Below are positions 1-9,178 of a stretch of 64,000 nucleotides of DNA, piece by piece (position 1 is the first letter of the stretch; every line of letters starts with the position of its first letter). The position numbers and the translations under genes are program-made. The DNA is taken from NCBI GenBank assembly GCA_023014365.1, contig JAEBUN010000014.1, positions 372,001 through 436,000 on the forward strand, written 5' to 3'. This stretch comes from Lepiota brunneoincarnata. Lineage: Eukaryota > Basidiomycota > Agaricomycetes > Agaricales > Agaricaceae. Under the pieces are notes generated by a model, which was not told the DNA's origin, searched no databases, and was given only the letters and a program-made list of their open reading frames with translations.

Positions 1-2
1 TT

Positions 3-314
3 GTAAATGGAGAAGAAGAATACGAGGTCGAGTCAATACTGCGCCACAGAAAATTCCGGAACAAGTATCAATTCCTAGTCAGATGGAAAGGATACCTTCC
101 CACCGAGGATTCCTGGGAACCAGAAGCAAACCTGGAGAACGCCAAGGAAGTCATTGAAGAATATAAAAGGGCCCACAAACTAGACAACCCCACCAATGAC
201 CCAACCACCCAACACTCGAGCAACCACTCCAGACCTCCCAGAGCCAGACAACGATGGACGCCTTCTCATCCGGGAAAGAATCATATCCCTGGCGAACCGC
301 GTCGAAGGAAATAG
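3..314 (+). CDS. Ty3/gypsy pol C-terminus with chromodomain (partial)
   Basis: This is the last ~100 residues of a gypsy polyprotein whose 5' part lies outside the window. It encodes a chromodomain: YEVESILRHR, then FLVRWKGYLPTEDSWEP, then a helix ending in VIEEYKR. The aromatic cage residues (Y, W, W) are present. In chromoviral integrases this C-terminal module is thought to direct integration to marked chromatin. The frame is open to a TAG at 312-314. It overlaps the start of the zinc-knuckle ORF (196) in another frame. The same domain occurs in gypsy B at about 31818-32039, so the two elements are related but distinct. Confidence 0.85.
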   Translation, partial: VNGEEEYEVESILRHRKFRNKYQFLVRWKGYLPTEDSWEPEANLENAKEVIEEYKRAHKLDNPTNDPTTQHSSNHSRPPRARQRWTPSHPGKNHIPGEPRRRK

Positions 315-1410
315 CCAACCTAACCCTGCCACCGATACCGCTGACGACCAACCAGACAGGACCAACAGTCCTTATATCATCCGGCATACCTTCCTTCCCT
401 CCAACCAACCCGAGATACGATCCATCCTTCTACACGAAGTTCCCTTTCATATTACCGGAACCCGTCTTAAACGCAGTCCAGCGATGGTACCCCTGGTCGA
501 CACCTGCTGGAAGACATTTACTGCTCTTCTGTATCACAAGCGCCTCGTCCACGACCGAGCAACAGAATTCGAAAAACTATGCGCCACTATTCTTTCTAGC
601 GCAACAGAGGAACAGGACCGCGATACCATTTCTGCCATGTTATCAACCGCTCTCACCGAATTCCCGTTCGAGAGTCCGATCCCAAGCCCGAGCAATGGAA
701 GCGGAAGTCAGGACCGCCCTATCCTACCTATCGGGACCACCACCCAACCTTCCAACCCTCCCATGGTGGATACGAGTAACCAACCATCAAGTGTTGTACA
801 AGCTATATCTGCTTCTAATGACGCCCCCGTCGGGACTACCACCACTCACCTATCCACCACCCGAACTCGCTGCAATTGCTGCCGTCGATTCGGCCATATC
901 AAAGCAGGATGCCCGCGCTACCAATGTCGATATTGTCGAAAGATTGCCCCAGGCCATTACGAGAAGCACTGCGAGAGAAACCCTTACCAGCATCAACCCG
1001 CAAGTATGGTACCTGGCCTGTATCGCCGCCCACGAGGAATACCAAGCAGAGCTCGATCCCTCACACGCGAAACCACAAACAACAATATTCGACACATTGT
1101 TGCAAGCACCGAGCAGCGCCCCGCTTCAGCCAGACCCCTCCGCACCCGAATTCAAAATGCCCCCGTCGTCATTCCGACCACCAACGCCACCACCACATCT
1201 GCTAGTGGAAGCCACCGACTTCCTGAATCGATCCTTCGGCACACCCGCCACCATTCACTCCAGAGAACCCATCGTCATCGACCTCACCCAAGACCCGCCA
1301 TCCCCAGACCACCAAGCTACCGAAGCGACTCCCCAGAACCCGACCCATACTTCGACTGGGACCCCATCGCCGAATCAAACATTACAGGAGAGCCTGTCGG
1401 ACTATACTGA
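196..1410 (+). CDS. ORF-A: zinc-knuckle protein downstream of gypsy pol
   Basis: This 404-codon ORF begins inside the chromodomain reading frame. Around residues 228-262 it carries two zinc knuckles: C-x2-C-x4-H-x4-C (CNCCRRFGHIKAGC), then C-x2-C-x6-H-x4-C (CRYCRKIAPGHYEKHC). The N-terminal half has a weakly hydrophobic helical stretch (VDTCWKTFTALLYHKRL), and the C-terminus is Arg/Pro-rich and basic. Zinc knuckles usually bind nucleic acid, as in retroviral Gag, but a normal gypsy gag lies upstream of pol, so this is an extra 3' ORF. Gypsy B carries the counterpart at 32167-33102 with the same knuckle spacing. It overlaps ORF-B (254-1825), in the +1 frame, by 1157 nt. Its function is unknown. 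Confidence 0.65.
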   Translation: MTQPPNTRATTPDLPEPDNDGRLLIRERIISLANRVEGNSQPNPATDTADDQPDRTNSPYIIRHTFLPSNQPEIRSILLHEVPFHITGTRLKRSPAMVPLVDTCWKTFTALLYHKRLVHDRATEFEKLCATILSSATEEQDRDTISAMLSTALTEFPFESPIPSPSNGSGSQDRPILPIGTTTQPSNPPMVDTSNQPSSVVQAISASNDAPVGTTTTHLSTTRTRCNCCRRFGHIKAGCPRYQCRYCRKIAPGHYEKHCERNPYQHQPASMVPGLYRRPRGIPSRARSLTRETTNNNIRHIVASTEQRPASARPLRTRIQNAPVVIPTTNATTTSASGSHRLPESILRHTRHHSLQRTHRHRPHPRPAIPRPPSYRSDSPEPDPYFDWDPIAESNITGEPVGLY

Positions 1411-1825
1411 GGATATGTCTGATGAGGACATCAGACCTTACGAAGGGGATAATGTTATGAACAGTCCAGACCGGGAGGAACAAGAATTACTGTTCGACTT
1501 TACAAGATGGGTACAGGAGACTACAGATCAACTACGGGCACAAGAATACGAAGACGAGGAAGGGGAATACTACGCCGCCATGCAGGACCTGGCGAGAGAA
1601 GCAGGAATGGAGATAACCTTGGAGGATATACTGGAATACCCCGAGGACGAGGAAGATAACCATGGATCAACCGATCCAACCTCCGATACGGATGGAAGCA
1701 CCGAGAGAATGGAGAACGAGAATGGAGAAGACTCCATGGAGATACAATCGGGAGAAGGAGATTATGAGTCAGAGGAAAGCGATGGAACATCGCACAGCAG
1801 TAGCAAGAGTACTGACTCATTGTAA
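254..1825 (+). CDS. ORF-B: long acidic-tailed ORF overlapping ORF-A in the +1 frame
   Basis: This is a 523-codon uninterrupted ORF. It overlaps ORF-A to 1410 and then continues alone for 415 nt, so its C-terminal quarter is the only open frame there. The N-terminal part is Pro/Ser-rich. Near residue 337 lies IVIDLTQD, a good match to a SUMO-interacting motif (hydrophobic core followed by acidic residues). The C-terminal ~120 residues are strongly acidic, with a helical portion (LLFDFTRWVQETTDQLRAQE) and a Ser/Asp/Glu tail. I do not recognise the family. The counterpart in gypsy B (32231-33343) sits in the same relative frame and starts a similar distance after ORF-A. The proteins look poorly conserved, so coding status needs substitution tests. 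Confidence 0.55.
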   Translation: MDAFSSGKESYPWRTASKEIANLTLPPIPLTTNQTGPTVLISSGIPSFPPTNPRYDPSFYTKFPFILPEPVLNAVQRWYPWSTPAGRHLLLFCITSASSTTEQQNSKNYAPLFFLAQQRNRTAIPFLPCYQPLSPNSRSRVRSQARAMEAEVRTALSYLSGPPPNLPTLPWWIRVTNHQVLYKLYLLLMTPPSGLPPLTYPPPELAAIAAVDSAISKQDARATNVDIVERLPQAITRSTARETLTSINPQVWYLACIAAHEEYQAELDPSHAKPQTTIFDTLLQAPSSAPLQPDPSAPEFKMPPSSFRPPTPPPHLLVEATDFLNRSFGTPATIHSREPIVIDLTQDPPSPDHQATEATPQNPTHTSTGTPSPNQTLQESLSDYTEDMSDEDIRPYEGDNVMNSPDREEQELLFDFTRWVQETTDQLRAQEYEDEEGEYYAAMQDLAREAGMEITLEDILEYPEDEEDNHGSTDPTSDTDGSTERMENENGEDSMEIQSGEGDYESEESDGTSHSSSKSTDSL

Positions 1826-1989
1826 TATAAATAACGCTAGGATGCCATCAGCCAGGATGTGCATCATGGTCAGGACTGCGCACGACCAGTAGAACAGCCA
1901 AGTAACCTATAACGAGTATATAGTATCTCATAGGTATATAAGGCCTGTACAAGTAGAGATTAAAGCCTCAAGCTTTAATCTTGTTAACA
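1821..1989 (+). mobile_element. Putative 3' LTR of the first gypsy element
   Basis: It begins TGTAATATAA at the end of ORF-B, contains a TATA-like TATATAAGG at about 1935, and reaches ...TTGTTAACA at 1989, giving TG...CA ends. The 5' LTR is outside the window, so the boundaries and target duplication cannot be tested. The end could instead lie near 2090 (...CTCGGACA). Confidence 0.35.
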
Positions 1990-2712
1990 GCGGTCGTTTA
2001 CCTCTCTGCCTTAACTTGGCGTCTTCCCTCGTTATCTCATTGAGCGCGATCCACTAAGCTCTATAAGGCCAACCGTCTCGGACACCTTGTAGAGTGATTG
2101 AAGGCCGTCTCCAGTTATCCTCGGATACAGAAGGAGCACGGATCATAACAGGATGACAATGGCAATGCCTCTACTGCACGTGCATTCTTGGGTGAGCATA
2201 TGAGTCGCGAAGACAACGCATGTCCAGGTATCTTCGTGAAACCACTACGGCGGTTTATGGACAGAAGGGTGACTTCAGGTAATGCGTTGGTTGTCACGTA
2301 TCACATGACCGTTATGGATCATGGATCATCGATCCAGTCGCGCCCAAATTGAACAGGAATCACGGTCCATTGTACTCTGCTCAATGCACACCAAGTAATC
2401 GTGGGTGCCTTCCATCCGTCAATGTTCAAGCAGCGATGGTCAGGCTTGCGGTTCATAGACAATGCCCGCTGGGGATTCTGCATCCTTAGTGTTAGCAAAC
2501 ATTACACACCGCCCCTCAGCGTTATCAGTGCTGTGCATGGTTACCAATATAGAATATGTCGGGTTCAATGGGAAACTAACCTTACCTTTTTCGTTGAAGA
2601 CGTGCACGCCTTGTGCCACCCCCAGGCTTCCATACACAGCCGGACTCTTCGCTTCGTTGTCTCCCTCTCAAACCTTCACCCCCACCATCATTATCTACAG
2701 TATCGTTCAACA
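1990..2712. other. Intergenic stretch without a recognised gene
   Basis: This stretch lies between the gypsy element and the gene starting near 2713. The short ORFs here have no recognisable motif. It may hold the promoter of the downstream gene, but I saw no convincing TATA box. Confidence 0.5.
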
Positions 2713-5700
2713 ATGGCTACCGACTCAACCCCCTTCCGTTTCTCAAGGGTTTTTGCTATTCGTCGAATTTCACCGAATACTACTGAGAGACCCCCCTCGA
2801 CAATCCGTAAATACTTATCGAAATGGCTGCCCATACCCAAGTCGGACTCCAAGCGCATCACTTCTGGTGCTTGAGAGCCAAGTGCCCCCGACGATTATGA
2901 CTCCCGCGGGTCTCGAGTCCGTGAATATACCACCGTCGCACTCACTACGGTGCTACCTATCACCAAAGCCATCCCAGTTGCGGGGCCTCCCTTGAAAGCA
3001 GCCATCGGCGGCTTGCTAGCAGCCCTCCAAATTATCGACGTGAGTTCTGATAGTTCCCAATTGTCTAGATTGACCAAGAAACTAATCCCAATTTTTAGCG
3101 AATCGATCGGAACAACCGAGATGCCAAGATTCTCGAGACGAGGCTCCGTTGGCTGAACGAACATCTCGCCGCCGTTCCAGGTGTCTCCTCCCAGGAACTC
3201 AATGTCCTTCGCGACGGTTTAACTGCGTACGTCCATAGAGTCTCACCGTTTACATACCTCCTAATAACCCTAGTAAACTGAACGAAACCTTGACAACCCT
3301 GAAGGAGTTGGGGACGAAGCGAAAGGTCCGATACGCAACCATTGCACAGGTGATTCGCCAATGCTCCAAAGAAATCACGTTTTATATGTCGGAGTGTACC
3401 ATAAGGGTTTTTCTGCGAATCCAGATCGAGAATATTATTCTGAAAACACTTGTCTGCCAGCTCGTGAGTAACATGTATATCGCAGCGAATATCGAGGTGT
3501 TTGCCCCTCCGGCACCACGACCCGCAGCTGGTTGGGCAACGGGAATCACCTTGGTGGATGCAACCTGGAAGGAGTGGCCATTGCCTGCATTCCTTGCGGT
3601 GTCGCACGAGGTATGTGTTCAAGGTGTATCAATGGACTCGGGTGGCCTGGTGATTCGCTGACCGGATTGAAACAGGTCTTTTTGGGGGCCATTTCCGCAC
3701 TCATGAAAACGGACAAATTGGAAGTACGTGTGCAGCGGCCATATGTGGAAAGGGGCATGTATGACCTCTGCATCGACGAGGGTGGTAAGGTTGTCCCAAT
3801 TACGGGAGAGAGTGATTGGTCCAGGGTTCAGCCCGGGACAAGGATTGTCATGAGTGCAATTCTTGTGCGGCGACAATTCACTGGCAATAAAAGGTATAAA
3901 TGTCCCTGGTGCAAGGCCTGGAATGATGCTGGTGGCTATGAAGGTGTATCAATTGACTGGTAAGTCCAATTACCTCCTTGGTATTGATTTTAAAACAATA
4001 GATTATGTTTTAGCAAGAAATGTGATGGTTGGTTCCAGATGTCAGAAGCAGATACTGCACCAGGGCAGAGAATAAGCTATCAATCTAATATAGGGGATAC
4101 TCAAGATATAGGCCTATTGCAAAACATCCACCTAAAACAAGTTGTAAGTAGCTGGCCAAATTGAGTAATTGCAATGATTGACATTTTGACTTTGATGAAT
4201 TTTACTCTATTTCTATTTTAGCCAGTAGGTTTTGCATTTTTTGTCAGCTAGACTTGAAACACTGATCTTGTCTGTCTTCATTTTCACATCTCAGGAGGTG
4301 GGTTCTCCAGTTTGTGACCTGTGTTTGAAACACTGACCTTGTCTGTCTTCACTTTCACCTCTCAGTTTGTGGGTTCTCCAGTTTGTGACCTGTGTTTGAA
4401 ACACTGACCGACCTTGTCTGTCTTCACTTTCACCTCTCAGAGAGTGGGTTCTCCAGTTTGTGACCTGTGCTTGAAACACTGACCTTGTCTGTCTTCACTT
4501 TCACCTCTCAGTTTGTGGGTTCTCCAGTTTGTGACCTGTGTTTGAAACACTGACCTTGTCTGTCTTCACTTTCACCTCTCAGAGAGTGGGTTCTCCAGTT
4601 TGTGACCTGTGCTTGAAACACTGACCTTGTCTGTCTTCACTTTCACCTCTCAGGAGGTGGGTTCTCCAGTTTGTGACCTGTGTTTGAAACACTGACCTTG
4701 TCTGTCTTCACTTTCACCTCTCAGCTTGTGGGTTCTCCAGTTTGTGACCTGTGTTTGAAACACTGACCTTGTCTGTCTTCACTTTCACCTCTCAGGAGGT
4801 GGGTTCTCCAGTTTGTGACCTGTGTTTGAAACACTGACCTTGTCTGTCTTCACTTTCACCTCTCAGCTTGTGGGTTCTCCAGTTTGTGACCTGTGCTTGA
4901 AACACTGACCTTGTCTGTCTTCACTTTCACCTTTCAGAGAGTGGGTTCTCCAGTTTGTGACCTGTGTTTGAAACACTGACCTTGTCTGTCTCCACTCTCA
5001 CCCCTCAGGAGGTGGGTTCTCCAATTTGTGTCTTGTGTTTAAAATACTGACCCTGTCTGTCTCCACTCTCACCCCTCAGTTGGTGGGTTCTCCAGTTTGT
5101 GTCTTGTGTTTAAAATACTGACCTTGTCTATCTTCATTCTCACTCCTTAGAGAGTAGGTTCTCCAATTTCATATTCTGCACTTGAAATACTAACCTAGCT
5201 TATATATATCTTTATTTTCTAGAGGGTGGGTGCTTTAGTCTTGTGGGCTATTTTCTAATCACTGGGTTTATATCACCTCTTATTTTTCAGGAGGTCAGTC
5301 CTTCAACTATATGTGAAGCATTGATACATCCATCTTCTACCATCATTTTTAGGATGTTAGTATTTATTGGTCTACTCAATCAACAACTGCTGACCTTTTT
5401 TCATCCCTTTGCCCTGCAGGAAGTTTGTATCCTTATGTTAATGCTATCTAGCTAACCTTTCTAACACCTATTTTTTATTTCTAGAATGTATTTGGTTCTT
5501 TCCCATCACTTTATATGGATGCTTACCTATTTTGTTTTTTATGCCACTCTCCAGAAGGTTTGTATCTTCATTCTGTTTATTGTCTATGGTATTGATCATA
5601 TTTCTGTGGCTTAGGAGGTATCAATACATCTCACCATTACCCCCAAGAGATATTGATTTTCCTTGCCATTTATTCTATAGTTTGTGAGTAATGTTCTTCC

Positions 5701-5837
5701 CTTAACAAATATTTATGTTCACAGGTAATTGGCTCCCCTAGGTTGTGAGTAAACATGCTATTCAAAATACTGTACCTTGTGCTGGTTTTATCTGATGACA
5801 ATTCTTTCTACAGCCTCCCTGGTACTTTGATGACTGA
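2713..5837 (+). CDS. NLR-like helical region, ubiquitin-like domain and zinc ribbon protein with a single-codon-exon tail
   Basis: Exons I can trace: 2713-3039, 3099-3226, 3274-3610, 3676-3959, 4014-4143, then 23 exons of 3 nt, then 5814-5837 (PPWYFDD, stop TGA). The first exons encode a helical region (IPVAGPPLKAAIGGLLAAL) resembling the N-terminal helical domains of basidiomycete NACHT/NLR proteins. Next comes a ubiquitin-like domain of the ULD_2 type (MYDLCIDEGGKVVPIT, then PGTRIVMSAIL). A zinc ribbon follows, with CPWC and CKKC separated by 15 residues and the second pair completed across the intron at 3960-4013. A TGA at 2872-2874 interrupts the first exon in frame; either the start lies further on or the gene is a pseudogene. 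The function is unknown; the architecture suggests a signalling or immune-type adaptor. Confidence 0.6.
4144..5813 (+). other. Train of 24 introns separated by 23 single-codon (3-nt) exons
   Basis: After the phase-0 exon ending at 4143, every intron starts GT and ends AG, and exactly 3 nt separate each AG from the next GT. Micro-exon starts: 4222, 4295, 4366, 4441, 4512, 4583, 4654, 4725, 4796, 4867, 4938, 5009, 5080, 5151, 5223, 5291, 5353, 5420, 5485, 5555, 5615, 5681, 5742. The codons read P, E, F, R, F, R, E, L, E, L for exons 1-10; then R, E, L, R, R, E, D, E, N, K for 11-20; then E, F, V. Intron lengths are 57-78 nt, with ten consecutive ones of exactly 68 nt. Branch-site matches (CTGAC, CTAAC, CTAAT, CTTAC, TTGAC) precede pyrimidine-rich 3' ends in most introns; the weakest (TTGAT) are introns 17, 21 and 22. 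Spliced, the chain stays in phase 0 into the final exon. Splicing has not been tested. Confidence 0.7.
4298..5150 (+). repeat. 71-bp tandem repeat, each unit being one intron plus one codon
   Basis: There are twelve consecutive units, introns 3 to 14 of the train. The period is 71 bp (68-nt intron plus 3-nt exon), except one unit of 75 bp with a 4-bp GACC duplication near 4410. Units are nearly identical from 4298 to about 4940 and diverge towards 5150. The only position that varies systematically is the triplet between CAG and GTGGGT: TTT, AGA, GAG, CTT or TTG. Neighbouring pairs repeat (TTT-AGA twice, GAG-CTT twice), which suggests duplication of two-unit blocks. A typical 68-nt unit contains TGA in all three frames, so retaining it would end translation. 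Confidence 0.9.
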
Positions 5838-6241
5838 GCAATAGTTGGCAACCAGGCAGTGGCAAGATGGACAAGGTAAGTACCAGAGCAGTTTACCAGT
5901 CAGGCTTTGTAGAGCTAATTGAGCAGAACATTCCAAAGGGCAACAGAATTCTTTCAATTTTTTCATGGGAGGTTTTCAGAAATAGGTGGAAATACAACCA
6001 ATAGCACATTTTGTTCTGTAAAGTGAATGGTGTACAGGTGTATATGTAACAGCTTCTCAAAGTCTTCATGCATAAGAGACATATACTATCCAGAGTATAT
6101 GAGAGACTGAGACTAGCATATGTGCGTGAAGCCATCCTCTAGGTCTAGTCAACCACATCAACCATTCGTGTTCATCCTTCGTCATTATCATCATCATTAG
6201 CAACAGCACCATTACAGGTCAACTATAAATCTTTAAACATT
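5838..6241. other. Convergent 3' flanks, no gene recognised
   Basis: This is the stretch between the stop of the micro-exon gene and the stop of the minus-strand DGK1 gene. It probably holds both 3' UTRs. No further domain is visible. Confidence 0.5.
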
Positions 6242-7775
6242 TTACAAGGCATTAGTCATTAACGCAGACCCAATCCACCCCAAAAGTTTAAGAAACCCAA
6301 ATATACACCCTCCCAAAACAATTGGCAGTGTCAGGTTATCATCCAACAACCCAAGATCTAGAAGAAATACAACACCCCATCAACATGAGGCTCCAAGGAC
6401 TAATACAAAACAAACTCACCCATTGCTTCTGCAACACCACTAACCAACCCCGCAACAACACCCAACACACCCAACCCCACCCACCCCTTCACGAATCCAC
6501 CCCCACTCAACCCTACGCCATTGTTACTGCCGGTACTACCTATCTGCACACCCTCATCCCATGCCCAGCTCAACTCATGACCACCTAACCTAATCAGAGC
6601 AACAGTAGACCAGAAGCCAACAGCGATAAGTGTGCCCATGATGCTGGCTGCTACAAACCCCACTAATGACTTGCATGGTGTGAGTGGAATGTGGAGGAAG
6701 GGGAGGCAGAAGGGGAGATGAGGGGAGGAAGGGCCACAGAGACAGCTGATTGTGGATGTGGCTGTGTCAGCCCAGGAGAGGCTGTATTTAGGGAGAGGAG
6801 GGGTGAGTTAGGTATGTTTGAAAAGGAACAAATGTGTACTCACATGAGGATAGTGATGGTCGCAATGTCCCAAGGGTAGAATTAGAAAGCAAAGTTGACA
6901 CCAAGGATGTACCATATCACACCGTTTGTGGAGTTCTATGAGACATGCATGCATGTTAGTTTATTATAATTTATTTTATTTTATGGTTAATGATGGGGGG
7001 AGGGGAGAGCAGGATGGGTGGGGGATGCACAAACACACACCTTTTCACTATTGTGCATAAGAAACCCCATGGCGCACTTGTACAGCCTCTCAAAAGCAGG
7101 CCAGCAGAAATGGAGAATGTCAGCAGGGACAATGATGCATAGAGCCAACCAGAGCACAAGCACAATTTTGGAGACATCACCTTCAGAGATGTAGAGATAC
7201 AGTGTCACAAAGCTCATACATATAACACACATGCCCTCAGTAAACAAAGAAAAAAAAAACCCTAAGTGGGAATTTGGAAGCAAAGGAAAAAACAGACCGA
7301 TAGAGCTGTGTAGCAGTTTTCTTGGGATCTCCCAATCAATTTTTGGTGGTGGAGTGGTGGTGGTGCCATTTACATGACCATTCACAGACTTTAGGATGGT
7401 GGAAGTAGTTGTGTTGTCATGCTCAATGAGGTCCCATTTGACCTTGTGTTTGCCATCACTGACATTGGATGAAGGGGTGTCTGTGTCATCCTCGGGTGTG
7501 ATGAGGTAGAGATTGACCATTTCTATGTGGCCAAAGCCCTCAAGTCTCCTGATGACCTTTTGTGTAATATTATGGACACCGCTCTTGTCTGAGGAAGGGA
7601 GGGGAGTAGGTGAGAAGGTGACAACAGGTGAATGGGAGGGACGGCAACAGCGTGGAGGGATGGACTGGAGATGAGTTAGGGGGCTTGGTGACTTGGTGGT
7701 ATTCAGGGCAGCTGACATTTGAGTGGTTGTGTGCATGCCAGCAGAATGGACAACCACAGCATTGAGGGGATTCAA
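6242..7775 (-). pseudogene. DGK1: CTP-dependent diacylglycerol kinase (Dgk1-like), with a stop
   Basis: Dgk1 is an ER/nuclear-envelope membrane enzyme that phosphorylates diacylglycerol to phosphatidate using CTP. On the minus strand the exons are 7775-7298, 7212-7041, 6935-6844, 6781-6420 and 6357-6242. Family landmarks in order: IPRKLLHSSI joined across the intron to GFVTLYLYISEGD; LCIIVPADILHF; NSTNGVIWYILGVNF; LSWADTATSTI; CKSLVGFVAASIMGT; VVAGLVSGVAEAMD; and LLDDNLTLPIVLGGC. Splice phases agree at every junction. Defects: TAA at 6882-6884 within the conserved VNFxxxFYP stretch, and the usual G-R-L-x-G after the WADT motif reads SCLCG. The N-terminal ~120 residues are low complexity, so the start (7775 or a later ATG) is uncertain. 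Confidence 0.8.
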
Positions 7776-7851
7776 GCAGGGAGAATGAAGAGGAGAAAGT
7801 GCAGGCCGAGCAATGATCTGCCCTTTTTGGATGATATTCTCATGTATCTAA

Positions 7852-8138
7852 TTAATACATGTAGCCAAGTAGCTTTCCTCCAACATTCTTTTGACATGCC
7901 TCTTTGTGGTCCAGGATGCCAGAAGATGTAGTCTAAGTGTATATGGAATGAGTTACCTGTGCATCACCACACGCGAGAAACATGCACCAGGATAATAATG
8001 CCAAAGCCATGTGCAGGAAGCAACAAGTTGACCCAAGACTCAATCTGGGTCACCTGCACATTGAACCACAGTGAGATTACGCCCATTTTGTTTAACTGCC
8101 CATTGAGCTGGATAACAATCTTTCCAGCATGGTGAAAG
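7852..8138 (-). pseudogene. RPS22: Ribosomal protein uS8 (S15a/S22), C-terminal half only
   Basis: Two minus-strand exons (about 8138-7988 and 7932-7852) encode HHAGKIVIQLNGQLNKMGVI, a middle segment, then WVNLLLPAHGFGIIIL. Across a phase-0 intron this joins TTSSGILDHKEACQKN and ends VGGKLLGYMY plus TAA. uS8 is a core 40S subunit protein; its last ~70 residues are recognisable here and the first half is absent upstream. The intron is retained, so this is a DNA-level fragment and not a processed copy. Several otherwise invariant positions differ (for example DDHRAGK reads AFHHAGK), consistent with decay. Confidence 0.75.
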
Positions 8139-9178
8139 GCCAGACAACTTAGAGATTCGATAAAATTAACAGCAGAGTAAAATACACAGGTGACCGGAAA
8201 ACGAACCCTGCTTGTCCAATGCATCCGGGGAACAGGAAGTTCATGTTGGAGGCCCTGGCACACAATTTTAGTGGATTGACATATACCACTACTCCTATCG
8301 ACTAGATCTCAAACTCTTCCTTTCCCTATTAATGGACTCTGCCCAGTCAGTGTCTCATGCATTTCTTTGGCAACCCTCAAGCTTCCTTTAGTCATCCTGT
8401 CATATACCTTACAGAATTTGGTGCAAACAGTCTCGATTACAATCATTGGACACCACAAATTATCTGCTGCAGCATCCAGTTTGATGCTAGCATTTGTAAC
8501 CGGCACGTGCTGTTGTTGTGGCTGGTGTTGAGCTGGCATCTGACATAGATTGTATCATTTTTCAGGATGGTAAGTGGCATTGGGTGGTACTACTTCTCTG
8601 GATATGCTTGGATCACAGGCTTTCACTGGCAGAAATGATCCAACTGACCTCTCAGTGAGGGAACGTAACAGTGGTTCGAAAAACCCTGTTGAAAACTTTC
8701 AGGTTCACCTGCAACATTGCATTTTCTTGCTATGGATCCCTTCCCATTCCTACAAAGATGGCACCTGGTATCATTTTCAACAGCTTGTTTGTGGAAAGAG
8801 TGCCATTGTTTGTATTCCCTATGCAGGTGTGAAAATATTGGAAGTCCTGTGGGGATTGGATGCAGGGACATTGGATCCAGGTCGATGGCTGGTCTTGTGT
8901 GATGAGAAGGAACAGAAAGGGGAAGAAGTTAAGGGCTACCAATGAAAGGGCGCCGTTGGCGGGCAACCTCACTAAAGGGGGAGTGACCAGAGAATGAGCG
9001 GGATGAGAGATAGTATTTGAAGGTCAAGGAAGAATTACCTATTTACATGAGCTTGCCACTATTTATACTACCTACTTGATGAAGTAAGCCAGCCGGCTTA
9101 CAACTGACGTCTACTGACTTTTTCCTATAGCCCAAGAATGTGTCCAGCACAAGGCTTAGCCCTGGTGGAAGGTAGGAA
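8139..9178. other. No recognised gene
   Basis: Short ORFs on both strands have no motif I can place. The uS8 N-terminal half is not found here. The stretch ends at the left terminus of hAT element 1. Confidence 0.45.

Noticed and set aside
4298..5230. CRISPR array or plain minisatellite
   Set aside because: The 71-bp units are contiguous and have no unique spacers, so this is not CRISPR. A plain minisatellite does not explain why the AG-3 nt-GT spacing continues through unrelated intron sequences to 5813.
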